From Flavipsychrobacter sp. (lineage in GTDB: Bacteria > Bacteroidota > Bacteroidia > Chitinophagales > Chitinophagaceae): 64,000 nucleotides of DNA. Below the pieces are notes generated by a model. That model searched no databases and was not told the DNA's origin. It saw only the letters and a list, made by a program, of their open reading frames with translations. The position numbers were made by a program, and so were the translations under genes. Each line of letters begins with the position of its first letter. Position 1 is the stretch's first letter. This document shows positions 24,766-33,449 of this stretch, in pieces. The DNA lies in the NCBI GenBank assembly GCA_024508935.1, contig JANINW010000014.1, positions 255,550 to 319,549 on the forward strand, in the 5' to 3' direction.

Positions 24766-27030
24766 TTATTGCCAATCTGTCTGTGGTATCTCTTCTACCG
24801 GGTCCGATGTATCATTGCCCTGCATATAGCCACTGGTACCGTAGGTAGAGCTGCGTTGCAGGCTGGTAGGATCGAAAGAGCCGCAATCATCAAAATTATC
24901 CGGTTCTTTGAATTTTACATCTGTACGTATATCCAGTGATTTATCTGCGTAAACACGTTTCATGAAATTGCCCCATATAGGCAATGCGGCGGCGGCACCT
25001 TGTCCCAGCGCCTCGCTGCCAAAACGCAGGTAGCGGTCATCGCAACCTACCCATGCACCGGCCAGTATCTGCGGGGTATATCCTATAAACCAGGCATCGG
25101 CCTGGCTGTTGGTAGTACCGGTCTTACCGGCAATATCGCTGGTAAAACCGTAACGGTAACGCAGTCTCCGGGCAGTACCCATATCAACTACACCGCGCAT
25201 CAGTTTTACCATTTTATAAGCCGTATTGGCGTTGATTAATTCTTTCTGTGCCGGCACAAAATTCTTTATCAGTGCACCATTCTTATCTTCTATCTTGGTA
25301 ATGAACATGGGCTGCACATTGATACCGCCGTTAGGGAACATGGTATAAGCGCCCAGCATTTCAAACAAGGAAATATCGCCGGCACCCAATGCTATAGCAG
25401 GTACCGCATCTATATTGCTGGTGATGCCGCACTTATGCACAAAGTCTACAAATGCATTTATGCCTACTTGCTTGATAAGGTATAACGCAGCATTGTTCAC
25501 TGATTTGGCAAGGGCCATGGACATAGGCAATTGCCCGTATTGCGAACCGCCTGCATCATAACCCTTCTTGGTAGGAAAATCCTGTGGCATGGTAGAAACG
25601 CTGCCGCAAGGTGAGAAGCCATTATCTATGGCCAGGCAATAGAGTAGCGGCTTGATCGTTGAACCTACCTGGCGTTTGGTGTTGATATTTACGTGGTCGT
25701 ACTGGAAATAAGTATGGTTAATACCGCCTACCCATGCTTTTACTTCGCCGGTATAAGGGTCCATGGCCATAAAGCCTGCCTGCAGGAACATCTTCATGTA
25801 TTTGATGGAATCTATAGGGCTCATGGTTGTATCCACTTCGCGCTTTTTATTCCAGGCAAACACTTTCATTTTTACAGGTTTGGCCAATTCCCGCATGATC
25901 TCTTCATGGCTTTTGCCATCTTCCTTGAGGGCTACATAGCGGTCAGACGACTTGATGGATTCCATCAGGTATTTGGCATATTCATTCCAGATGGTACCAT
26001 CTTTATATTTGCGTTGTGCTACAAACAGTTTTTGTATATCGCTGATATGTTCTTCAACAGCCGCTTCGGCATAGCGTTGCATACGCATGTCTATCGTGCT
26101 GTATATCCTCAGTCCGTCTTTATAGATATTATAAGGTGTACCGTCAGATTTCTTCAGGTCTTTTACCACTCGTTTTACCTCTGCTTCTACTATCTGGCGG
26201 AAATAAGGAGCCACACCATCGTGGTTATCCATTTTATGATAATCGAGCAGTATCGGGTTTTTCTGGTGTTTCTGTGCCTCTTCTTCAGAAATGAAACCAT
26301 ACTTGGCCATCTGGTCTATTACCACGTTGCGGCGTTCCAGTGCGCGTACCGGGTTGCGACGCGGGTTATAGATCGTGTTTCCTTTCAGCATGCCTATCAG
26401 CATGGCGGCCTCTTCTACACTAACACTATCGGGCAGCCTGTTGAAGAACGTAAGGGATGCGTTACGTATGCCATAAACATTATCTCCAAAAGGTACCGTA
26501 TTCAGGTAAAGGGTGATGATCTCATTTTTAGTAAGGTTGCGCTCCAGTTTTACGGCCATCACCCATTCTTTCAGTTTTATGAAAGGCAGCGTCAGCATAT
26601 TCTGGTTCTCACGCGGGAAGAGGTTTTTGGCCAATTGCTGGGTGATTGTGGATGACCCCCTTTTTTTACCGGTTATCACGTAAAAAGGTATGGCTACAGT
26701 GCCTATAGGGTCGATGCCCGAGTGGTCGTAAAAGCGGGAATCTTCAGTTGCCAGCAGGGCATTGAATATATTGGGCGAAATGTCTTCGTATTTGCAGGTG
26801 GAGCGGTCTTGCACATAATAACGGTCCATCAATGTACCGTCAGAGGCATACAATTCAGATGAAAGAGAACTGCTGGGATTTTCCAGTTCTTTCATAGATG
26901 GCATATAACCCAGTATACCCAGGTTCACCATGATGATCAATAGGTTGAACGCGATAATACCTATCCAGAATACACGCCATAAAAGCCGTACTGCCGGACT
27001 GCTGCTATTGTTGTTTTTCTTTTCCTGCAA
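24766..27030 (-). CDS. mrcA: Bifunctional penicillin-binding protein 1A (transglycosylase/transpeptidase)
   Basis: The 754-residue class A PBP polymerises and cross-links peptidoglycan. After an N-terminal membrane anchor (about 15-42) comes the GT51 domain with catalytic Glu96 in ATEDSRFYDH and RGSSTITQQLAKN. The transpeptidase domain has Ser457 in GSTIK, the SVN motif at 510 and KTG at 636. An ODD-like insertion lies near 340-410. The start is TTG at 27030: no Met lies before the anchor, and AAAGGAG sits four bases upstream on the minus strand, one of the few good Shine-Dalgarno sequences here. It heads the run into the HD and lpx genes. Confidence 0.94.
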   Translation of the reverse strand: MQEKKNNNSSSPAVRLLWRVFWIGIIAFNLLIIMVNLGILGYMPSMKELENPSSSLSSELYASDGTLMDRYYVQDRSTCKYEDISPNIFNALLATEDSRFYDHSGIDPIGTVAIPFYVITGKKRGSSTITQQLAKNLFPRENQNMLTLPFIKLKEWVMAVKLERNLTKNEIITLYLNTVPFGDNVYGIRNASLTFFNRLPDSVSVEEAAMLIGMLKGNTIYNPRRNPVRALERRNVVIDQMAKYGFISEEEAQKHQKNPILLDYHKMDNHDGVAPYFRQIVEAEVKRVVKDLKKSDGTPYNIYKDGLRIYSTIDMRMQRYAEAAVEEHISDIQKLFVAQRKYKDGTIWNEYAKYLMESIKSSDRYVALKEDGKSHEEIMRELAKPVKMKVFAWNKKREVDTTMSPIDSIKYMKMFLQAGFMAMDPYTGEVKAWVGGINHTYFQYDHVNINTKRQVGSTIKPLLYCLAIDNGFSPCGSVSTMPQDFPTKKGYDAGGSQYGQLPMSMALAKSVNNAALYLIKQVGINAFVDFVHKCGITSNIDAVPAIALGAGDISLFEMLGAYTMFPNGGINVQPMFITKIEDKNGALIKNFVPAQKELINANTAYKMVKLMRGVVDMGTARRLRYRYGFTSDIAGKTGTTNSQADAWFIGYTPQILAGAWVGCDDRYLRFGSEALGQGAAAALPIWGNFMKRVYADKSLDIRTDVKFKEPDNFDDCGSFDPTSLQRSSTYGTSGYMQGNDTSDPVEEIPQTDWQ

Positions 27031-27112
27031 AACTCTCCTTTAAAATAGTTAGCAAAGCTATAAAATTGGGCTTATTTAGTTAAATAGGATAAATAATATA
27101 ATAAGTCAGCTA

Positions 27113-29725
27113 TCAATCTTCATTTTCCTCATTAATCTGTACAAAGAAGGCCAAAGCACGCGAAGGGTTCAGGAAACCGGCAAGGCGTTTTTTCAGCGGC
27201 GTTCTTTGTTTAACCGTTCCCAGGAATGGTATTAAGAATGTATCTGCTATTTGCTGCTCGGCTGCAGTTAATGGCTGCTTCGCATATTTCTGTTTCAGGT
27301 AAACATTCATAAACCGGGTAAACGAAGTGCCGTAAGCAGGGTCTATTACCTGTGCGGCATATTGCATAGGGGTGCGTGGGCCACGATATAAGCCAATCAT
27401 ATGTAAATAATAATCAGCAGTGCGATAGGCCCAGTACGCTTTGGTTCCCGGTTTAGCATTGGCATGCCTTAGCCGGTAATACAAGTATATAACAGAAGGA
27501 ACCAGCAATAAAATAAGTGCAATGCCGAGTACAATAATGGCGGCTGTCCATATTATTGTTTTTGCAGAAATGGTTTTATCCTGTTTGGCAGCCTGTGGTT
27601 TTTGTTCGGGTTTGGCAACATCTTTATGTTTCAGGTACACTTCATCAACAGGTGCCGGATCGGGGAAACGACTTAATAGTGCCTCTGCTTTTTCCATAGG
27701 ACGTGGTTCCATCCCTTTAAAAGCTTCGGCATAAGACACAGCAGTAGCTTCGTCTCCTTTTCGTACACTGGCTAAAGGCACGCTAATACTGTCTTTATAA
27801 ATAGCCGCAATTTTCATATCCATATTAACTGCGGCAGGCGTGGCGGGGTTATATTCTTTATCATGAAAAATGAAATGGCGCACTTTCATTACCATCGTCT
27901 TTTTCAATGTGTCTACATTCTCAATAATACCATCGGCAGCCAGCCAGGCACGCGGGGGCTGCATAGGCGGTGTGCCATCGGGTTTGGGGCTTTCCTGCGC
28001 ATCGCTGTTGCCCACGGTTGTATCAAAATCGAGCCAGCCATAGCCCGGGAAATATACCTGCACCCATGCATGCGCCTGGTCGGCATAATACCAGTACCAT
28101 CCTTTGTTTTTATCACTGCGGTCCATGGTAAGAAAGCCGACAGTGATACGTGAAGGTATCCCTAAAGAACGGAGCATGAATAATGTGGCACCGGCATAGT
28201 AGGCGCAGTATCCTTTTTTGTTTTCGAAAAGGAAGTAAGTGAGTTTAGAAGCATTTGGTATATCCGGTACGCCAGGGTTATCGGTGTACTTATATATCTG
28301 TTCGCCATTTTCATCCTTAGCAAGAAAATAGTCGCGTATAGCCAATACTTTATCTACAGGTGTAGCAGCATTTGCAGTTATTTTATGTGCCAGGTCCGAG
28401 ATGTTTTTGAACTTTGCATCGGAAGGCATATAGGTATAATACTGCATGAATTTCCGGTCTATGCCTTCATAGCCACCAGCCTTACGCAGCACTTCAAACC
28501 TTTGTTCCTGGAATTTTCTCACACCAGGGTCCGGGGAGTTGTAAACGAAATAAGCACTGTTCAATTCAGAAACATAACCCTTAGCCCGGAATGCTGTTTT
28601 AAATTCATCCCTGAAATCTTTTTCTACCGTTATAGGCTGTACAAAATAACCCACATTGGGTGCTACATAAGTATTGGGAGAAAGCTTTTTACTATAGACT
28701 TCTATCTCTACTGTTTTACGCAATTTAGTCGCCAGGCTGTTCTTTATAACAGAAGTATCAGACTGGATAAAGAACATGGGCAAGGCCGCAGGGTTCGGTT
28801 CAAACAGGTCGTTGTAAGGGATGGTAGAATCTCTTTCAAATGTTTCGGTAAGCGTATCGAATTTGGTATAGTAGAATGCTGTAAGATAAAGTGGATTGGG
28901 TATCTCTGTATTAGGAAAGAAATTGTCTATATGTGCACAGAATAATAATTCGTTACTACGTCCCAGGTTGCTGCGCAGGCGCGAATAATTTTTCAGGTCA
29001 AAGGTGCCATCCTTATTCTGCTTCAGCATGCTGTTCTCTCCTTGTTGTCCGCCGCCGCCATAGTTCGCTACGGTTTCTTTTATCTCGGCGCGCATCAGGT
29101 ATACTACGCTGCCCAGCAACAATGCAGCAAGTGCACCGAAAAACACGAGCCTGCGGGTGAGGAACCACCAGAATTTTTGTGATTTGTCTTTATAACTATA
29201 TATCTGCTCTGCAGTGAAAATGATATACACTGCATAGAGTAGGGCAGGTGCAAAAGCCTGCAGCAATCCGTAAACTGTAGCTGCATTGGCTTTGGCTATA
29301 AGCAATATACAGGCGCATAACAGGGATGCCGCCATAAATACAGACCAATACCTGAGCCGTATAAATCCCCAGCCAATGATCCAACCCGAGGTAAGCAACA
29401 CGGCAAATACCTGGAACCGCACCGATATAAAGAAAGAATCAAACTCGCCAACGGCAAGCCGGTCAAGTCCTTTGAAAATAGTATACAGGCCAAATAACAG
29501 TAATAAGAATGTAGGCAGGAACCTGAAGCGGAAAGCATAGAATAGTGCACCTGCTGCCATGCCACCCGCAAAGTATAATGCCTGCTGCCATGCACTGTTG
29601 TTCAGGATGGTGAAGTACAGGTTAATGTTCTGCAGTACGAAATAGCCAATAAGCGCCGTAGGCAGAATAAGAAATATAAGTTTTGCCAGTAATTCGTTGA
29701 CCGGCGTGGCGCGTTGTATGTTCAT
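27113..29725 (-). CDS. TgpA-like membrane transglutaminase
   Basis: The 870-residue protein resembles TgpA/DUF3488 transglutaminase-like membrane proteins. Residues 12-210 contain about six to eight transmembrane helices, a large periplasmic part follows, and the transglutaminase core is at about 455-575. The complete triad is visible: Cys507 in KKGYCAYYAG, His552 in AHAWV and Asp568 (or 566) in WLDFDTT. A further transmembrane helix (about 725-750) and a cytoplasmic tail follow. Family members are thought to act as cysteine peptidases or transglutaminases at the envelope; the substrate is unknown. It is 82 bases upstream of the PBP1A gene and may share its transcript. Confidence 0.82.
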   Translation of the reverse strand: MNIQRATPVNELLAKLIFLILPTALIGYFVLQNINLYFTILNNSAWQQALYFAGGMAAGALFYAFRFRFLPTFLLLLFGLYTIFKGLDRLAVGEFDSFFISVRFQVFAVLLTSGWIIGWGFIRLRYWSVFMAASLLCACILLIAKANAATVYGLLQAFAPALLYAVYIIFTAEQIYSYKDKSQKFWWFLTRRLVFFGALAALLLGSVVYLMRAEIKETVANYGGGGQQGENSMLKQNKDGTFDLKNYSRLRSNLGRSNELLFCAHIDNFFPNTEIPNPLYLTAFYYTKFDTLTETFERDSTIPYNDLFEPNPAALPMFFIQSDTSVIKNSLATKLRKTVEIEVYSKKLSPNTYVAPNVGYFVQPITVEKDFRDEFKTAFRAKGYVSELNSAYFVYNSPDPGVRKFQEQRFEVLRKAGGYEGIDRKFMQYYTYMPSDAKFKNISDLAHKITANAATPVDKVLAIRDYFLAKDENGEQIYKYTDNPGVPDIPNASKLTYFLFENKKGYCAYYAGATLFMLRSLGIPSRITVGFLTMDRSDKNKGWYWYYADQAHAWVQVYFPGYGWLDFDTTVGNSDAQESPKPDGTPPMQPPRAWLAADGIIENVDTLKKTMVMKVRHFIFHDKEYNPATPAAVNMDMKIAAIYKDSISVPLASVRKGDEATAVSYAEAFKGMEPRPMEKAEALLSRFPDPAPVDEVYLKHKDVAKPEQKPQAAKQDKTISAKTIIWTAAIIVLGIALILLLVPSVIYLYYRLRHANAKPGTKAYWAYRTADYYLHMIGLYRGPRTPMQYAAQVIDPAYGTSFTRFMNVYLKQKYAKQPLTAAEQQIADTFLIPFLGTVKQRTPLKKRLAGFLNPSRALAFFVQINEENED

Positions 29726-29749
29726 AAACTTACAAGCGTAAATTAATTG

Positions 29750-29779
29750 AAAATCTTTAGTGGTATTGTTAAAATGCTA
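29750..29779. repeat. Left copy of a perfect 30-bp direct repeat flanking the vapC cassette
   Basis: This 30-base sequence (starts AAAATCTTTAGTGG, ends TGTTAAAATGCTA) is identical to 30634-30663 and in the same orientation. Its last three bases form the vapC stop codon on the minus strand. The base on either side differs between copies, so the repeat is exactly 30 bases. Confidence 0.97.
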
Positions 29780-30160
29780 TGGTATATGTGGATCTAAAAT
29801 CGTTAAACCCGGAATTGAAATGAAATCTGAAGTATTTCTTGTGATTAGAGTGAGATTGTTGACGATAGCAGTAGATGCGATGATGGCATCTGGAGTTTTT
29901 GTTTTGTATTTCTGTCTAATTTCTGCTGTTTGCTGAACAATTGTATCATCTAATACTTCGTAAACATCCGCATTAGAGATAAATCTTTTTATTTTCTCCA
30001 TATCTGTCGGAGGGATATGGCGACCACTTAATAATTCTATTTTGGTGATAACAGATATAGCTGGACGAATATTATCCATCAATTCTTTTCCTTTTGCAGG
30101 AAGGCATCCTCCTAAATAATCAATTACGGCATTCGTATCAATTAAATGTGTTAATCCCAT
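29777..30160 (-). CDS. vapC: PIN-domain ribonuclease toxin, VapC family
   Basis: VapC toxins are Mg-dependent endoribonucleases that inhibit growth by cutting tRNA or rRNA unless bound by an antitoxin. The 127-residue length is typical. The acidic site is visible: Asp8 in LIDTNAVIDYL, Glu42 in VITKIELLSG, Asp91 in KTPDAIIASTA and Asp112 in RNTSDF. It overlaps the upstream gene by 10 bases, as a toxin usually overlaps its antitoxin. The stop codon lies within the left direct repeat. Base composition is more AT-rich than its neighbours, consistent with recent arrival. Confidence 0.88.
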   Translation of the reverse strand: MGLTHLIDTNAVIDYLGGCLPAKGKELMDNIRPAISVITKIELLSGRHIPPTDMEKIKRFISNADVYEVLDDTIVQQTAEIRQKYKTKTPDAIIASTAIVNNLTLITRNTSDFISIPGLTILDPHIP

Positions 30161-30603
30161 TCATTTCTGCTTTGGTCAACACTTTGATGGAGAAGATCTC
30201 TTGTCTTGTCGGAAATGACGTTCCAATAATCAGTCATTAGATTATTTTTTTTAGATGTAAATGGAAGAAGTATTCCATTAGCCACTTCTTTTAAACCAAA
30301 TTCTTCAAGATTATGATATTCGAATCTTCTATGCTGACTCATATTATGCCATGTATTCGCAAGTATATAAGAGTTACCTAAACGAATTTCAGTGCACTTA
30401 TCAAAAATCGATGGGCTATCAAGTATTTGATATATTCTATTTACACCTTCAAAATCGTCTGTTAGCCAATAAATGCCAAGGTATTTTGCATTTCGCTGAA
30501 TCAGTTGGGGAACCCCTAGATTAATATTGATGTAAACGACTTCGTTATATGTTACATCTAATTTGAAATTTTCAGTTTCAGGCACTACTAATACCTGTGT
30601 CAT
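30151..30603 (-). CDS. Unrecognised 150-residue protein upstream of vapC, possible antitoxin
   Basis: I do not recognise a DNA-binding AbrB, MetJ/Arc or Phd fold in this protein. It has 150 residues, about twice a normal VapB. The first about 100 residues look like a compact mixed alpha/beta domain rich in Tyr, Ile and Asn. The last about 35 (DYWNVISDKTRDLLHQS and onward to NEWD) are amphipathic and acidic, like the C-terminal tails by which some antitoxins wrap PIN toxins. It overlaps vapC by 10 bases and is AT-rich. Its start is 31 bases from the right direct repeat. The antitoxin role is inferred from position only. Confidence 0.6.
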   Translation of the reverse strand: MTQVLVVPETENFKLDVTYNEVVYININLGVPQLIQRNAKYLGIYWLTDDFEGVNRIYQILDSPSIFDKCTEIRLGNSYILANTWHNMSQHRRFEYHNLEEFGLKEVANGILLPFTSKKNNLMTDYWNVISDKTRDLLHQSVDQSRNEWD

Positions 30604-30633
30604 ATTGGATAGTTTATGTATCTAAGTTATAAA

Positions 30634-30663
30634 AAAATCTTTAGTGGTATTGTTAAAATGCTA
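30634..30663. repeat. Right copy of the perfect 30-bp direct repeat
   Basis: Identical to 29750-29779. It lies 31 bases upstream of the start of the 150-residue gene, so it may overlap the cassette promoter. Confidence 0.97.
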
Positions 30664-30758
30664 CATATGCACATGGCGTTAATATCTTCTTGTTTTTTTA
30701 AGATTTTTTATAATTAAGAAAATGTTACCTTGGGCACGTTTAAAAAATATTTATTAAC

Positions 30759-31742
30759 ATGATACAAGAAAAGACGGGCGCGGTAAAGCTAGAACAAGCC
30801 GGGCTTGACGAACACACAAAAGCTATGTTACAGAAACTAAAGATCGTTACCGTAATTGGCTCAGGTACTATGGGCAACGGTATCTGCCATGTTTTCGCTC
30901 AAAGCGGTTTTAATGTACACATGATGGACATCAACCAGGCTGCTATGGATAAGGCGCTGGCAACCATTGGTAAAAACATGGACCGCCAGATAGCAAAGAA
31001 TGCGCTGACTGAAGATGATAAAAGTGCTGCATTAGGACGTATCACTACTTACACTGACATGGCTGCAGCAGTAAAAGATGCAGATATAGTTATTGAAGCT
31101 GCTACTGAAAATATTGATCTGAAGATCAAAATATTCAAGCAACTGGACGAATTATGTCCTGAGCATTGTATACTGGCTACCAATACTTCTTCTATTTCTA
31201 TTACCCGTATTGGTTCGCATACAAAGCGCCCGGGCAAAGTGATCGGCATGCACTTTATGAACCCTGTGCCTGTAATGAAACTGGTAGAGATCATCAACGG
31301 TTATGCTACTGATAAAGAAGTTTCAAATACTGTTTATAGCCTTTCGCAATACCTGGGCAAAGTACCATGTATCGTTAACGACTACCCGGGCTTTATCTCC
31401 AACCGTATCCTGATGCCGCTGATCAATGAAGCTATACTGGCATTGCAGGAAGGTGTGGCTGGTGTGGAAGAAATTGATACGATCATGAAGTTGGGTATGG
31501 CACACCCGATGGGGCCATTGCAACTGGCAGACTTTATTGGCCTGGACACTTGTTATTCTATCATGAACGTGCTGCACATGGGCTTCGGCAACCAGAAATA
31601 TGCACCGGCTACATTGCTGGCAAATATGGTACAGGCAGGTTTCCTGGGTGTGAAGAGCGGTGAAGGTTTTTACAAGTACACAGCCGGCAGTAAAGAACTG
31701 GTTATCAGTGAGCGCTTTAAAGACAAAAGCTGGAAACTGTAA
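30759..31742 (+). CDS. hbd: 3-hydroxybutyryl-CoA dehydrogenase
   Basis: This cytoplasmic enzyme oxidises 3-hydroxyacyl-CoA (or reduces acetoacetyl-CoA) with NAD(P). The 327-residue chain has a Rossmann domain with VIGSGTMGNGICHVFAQSG, IVIEAATENIDLK, the catalytic region TNTSSISITRI and GMHFMNPVPVMKLVEI, and the C-terminal dimerisation domain (GFISNRILMPLINEA, MAHPMGPLQLADFIGLD). An N-terminal extension of about 25 residues precedes the Rossmann fold. A weak -7-like TACCTTGG lies at 30726. It ends at a strong terminator and is probably monocistronic. Roles in butyrate metabolism or fatty/amino acid breakdown cannot be separated here. Confidence 0.9.
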   Translation: MIQEKTGAVKLEQAGLDEHTKAMLQKLKIVTVIGSGTMGNGICHVFAQSGFNVHMMDINQAAMDKALATIGKNMDRQIAKNALTEDDKSAALGRITTYTDMAAAVKDADIVIEAATENIDLKIKIFKQLDELCPEHCILATNTSSISITRIGSHTKRPGKVIGMHFMNPVPVMKLVEIINGYATDKEVSNTVYSLSQYLGKVPCIVNDYPGFISNRILMPLINEAILALQEGVAGVEEIDTIMKLGMAHPMGPLQLADFIGLDTCYSIMNVLHMGFGNQKYAPATLLANMVQAGFLGVKSGEGFYKYTAGSKELVISERFKDKSWKL

Positions 31743-31768
31743 TTACAAGGTTTCTTAAAGTATAATAA

Positions 31769-31793
31769 AACGCCACCCTTGAGTGGCGTTTTT
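31769..31793 (+). terminator. Rho-independent terminator after the hydroxybutyryl-CoA dehydrogenase gene
   Basis: Arms AACGCCAC and GTGGCGTT enclose a 6-nt loop and are followed by T residues. It lies between convergent genes and ends only about nine bases before the next stop codon. Confidence 0.85.
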
Positions 31794-31801
31794 CATTTCT
31801 G

Positions 31802-32260
31802 TTATCTTTTTGAAAATTGCCTGATAAAAGCATCCGGATCATCGGGGGAGATGATAAACTGCTTATGTTCTGTTTTTATCAATACCATTTTATCCGCATC
31901 GCTGCAGTTCATTACCACATAGCCTATTGATTTGTAATTATAAAGCCCATAATAGCTGCCGCTCATTCCAAACAAACGGGTACCTTTTCCTAATTCGTTT
32001 TGCGGGATACGCCTTATTTCAGTGATCGATCTGAAAGGTATGCGCGCAGAGAACATGCCGTTTATATGAAGCATATCGTCCGCTATCTCAAAATAAGGTT
32101 TGGTGCGCCAAAAGAATATTAATGCAGCCGTTGCCAGCAGCGCCATGCCGGCAACAAGCGCTATTTCATTTTTGCCATCAAGGTCCATGCTGATGAGTAT
32201 AGCCGCACCCAGCAGCAAGCCCGGCATCAGTAAGTATTTAACGAGTTTGTTGTTTCTCAT
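31802..32260 (-). CDS. Membrane protein with bacterial PH-like domain
   Basis: The 152-residue protein has two N-terminal transmembrane helices (about 9-26 and 33-51) and then a soluble domain whose pattern (PYFEIADDMLHING... IPFRSITEIRRI... KQFIISPDDPDAFI) resembles bacterial PH domains. Function is unknown; such proteins often serve as membrane adaptors. Its ATG overlaps the stop of the acyltransferase gene by four bases, so the two are translationally coupled. Confidence 0.65.
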   Translation of the reverse strand: MRNNKLVKYLLMPGLLLGAAILISMDLDGKNEIALVAGMALLATAALIFFWRTKPYFEIADDMLHINGMFSARIPFRSITEIRRIPQNELGKGTRLFGMSGSYYGLYNYKSIGYVVMNCSDADKMVLIKTEHKQFIISPDDPDAFIRQFSKR

Positions 32261-33444
32261 TGTTCAGATGCTAATGATAACTGTTTGTTGTTTGCGAGGT
32301 ATTTATCTCTCAGTTTTAAAAAAGGTTTTTCAATAGCGAGATATAATATTAACCCGGCAAAGAAACAGGTCAGCGCGCAAATATAAAACATCATATTGCT
32401 ATCGGGCGCAACAGATGTACCGGAAAGCCATTCCCTGGTAAGGTGTATCATTTGTTTGTGTGTAAGGTATATGGAGTAGGAGAGCATAGCGATAACCCTT
32501 GACACTTTCCAGCTATACTTATATAAGAAACTGCTTGTACATAAAGCAGATAAAACCATCAGGCCGTAGCTTACAGCCACCAAAGGGTAGCCCCAGATAG
32601 CTGTTCTGAAAGACATTAAAGGATAGCAAATGAATACAGCGAAGCCAATGAGTGCAACGGATAAAAGCAAAAGCCGATTGCCATACTGCATAAGCCTGTC
32701 TTTAATCTCAGGTTTGAACAAAAATAAACTTGCAATAGCCACGCCGCACAGCAACGCATCTAACCGGGTATAGGTTGGGTAGTATATCCATTTGAAATAG
32801 GCTATGCCAAAACCTTCCTGTTCCGGGGCATTATAAAATGGCGCTACCAAATATTGCCAGCTAAAATATCTTAATACAAACCCTAACAAAAATATACCGA
32901 GAAATACCCAGATGGTTTTACTTCCCAATTTGAAATACAGCAGCAAGCTAACGATGAGCGGCAGGCATAAATAAAACTGCTCCTCGATGCATAAAGACCA
33001 GGCGTGAGAAAAGGCTCCAAAATCAAGCCCCAGGTTTTGCGTAAATGTGATAAACTTCCACAGGGGCGCCATGCCGTCGCGTTCATGAAAAGCCGGGATG
33101 AATAGGTACAGTAATAAAACAGTGAAGTAGGCTGGGAAAACACGCAGAGAACGCTTAAAATAAAATTCTTTGTACGAAAATGAACCACCCCTGGCTATGG
33201 GTTTTAGTATTTGAGTGCCTATCAGGTAGCCACTCAGTACGAAAAAAAGGTCTACCCCCGTCCAGCCAAACAGGCCTATGGTATCTACCCATGCAGGGCA
33301 ATCTCCCTGCCGGTAGTGCCAGAAAAAAACAATAATGATAGCTAATGCACGCAGGTGGTCTAATCCGGCGTATCGGTTGGTTACATTGTTCCGTAAAGGC
33401 AAGGGAAATAGATTTGATGGTAAAATAAGAATAAGCTTTATCAT
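32257..33444 (-). CDS. Acyltransferase family 3 membrane protein
   Basis: The product is an integral membrane O-acyltransferase of the OafA/NodX/Wzy-linked family, which adds acetyl or similar groups to surface sugars. The N-terminal signature is GLDHLRALAIIIVFFWHY, with the conserved His in the first helix; further landmarks are DLFFVLSGYLIG and the basic loop FYFKRSLRVFPAYF. About ten helices span the rest. From the ATG at 33444 it has 395 residues; the frame is open to another ATG at 33489, which would overlap the divergent HEAT gene. The glycan substrate is unknown; no sugar cluster is nearby. Confidence 0.85.
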   Translation of the reverse strand: MIKLILILPSNLFPLPLRNNVTNRYAGLDHLRALAIIIVFFWHYRQGDCPAWVDTIGLFGWTGVDLFFVLSGYLIGTQILKPIARGGSFSYKEFYFKRSLRVFPAYFTVLLLYLFIPAFHERDGMAPLWKFITFTQNLGLDFGAFSHAWSLCIEEQFYLCLPLIVSLLLYFKLGSKTIWVFLGIFLLGFVLRYFSWQYLVAPFYNAPEQEGFGIAYFKWIYYPTYTRLDALLCGVAIASLFLFKPEIKDRLMQYGNRLLLLSVALIGFAVFICYPLMSFRTAIWGYPLVAVSYGLMVLSALCTSSFLYKYSWKVSRVIAMLSYSIYLTHKQMIHLTREWLSGTSVAPDSNMMFYICALTCFFAGLILYLAIEKPFLKLRDKYLANNKQLSLASEQ

Positions 33445-33449
33445 TGTGG

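Larger units (their letters stand above)
29750..30663. mobile_element. Candidate inserted toxin-antitoxin-like cassette bounded by direct repeats
   Basis: The 30-bp repeats enclose exactly the vapC pair and nothing else. Removing one repeat unit plus the genes would restore an ordinary intergenic spacer of about 150 bases between the TgpA-like gene and the hydroxybutyryl-CoA dehydrogenase gene. No transposase or integrase is present, so the mechanism is not known. Direct repeats of this length could be recombination scars, an attachment-site duplication or a long target duplication. Confidence 0.55.

Noticed and set aside
25693-26655. Long open frame on the plus strand opposite the PBP1A gene (320 codons).
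   Set aside because: The PBP1A reading has catalytic motifs over its full length; the opposite frame has biased composition (Phe, Tyr, His) typical of a shadow frame.
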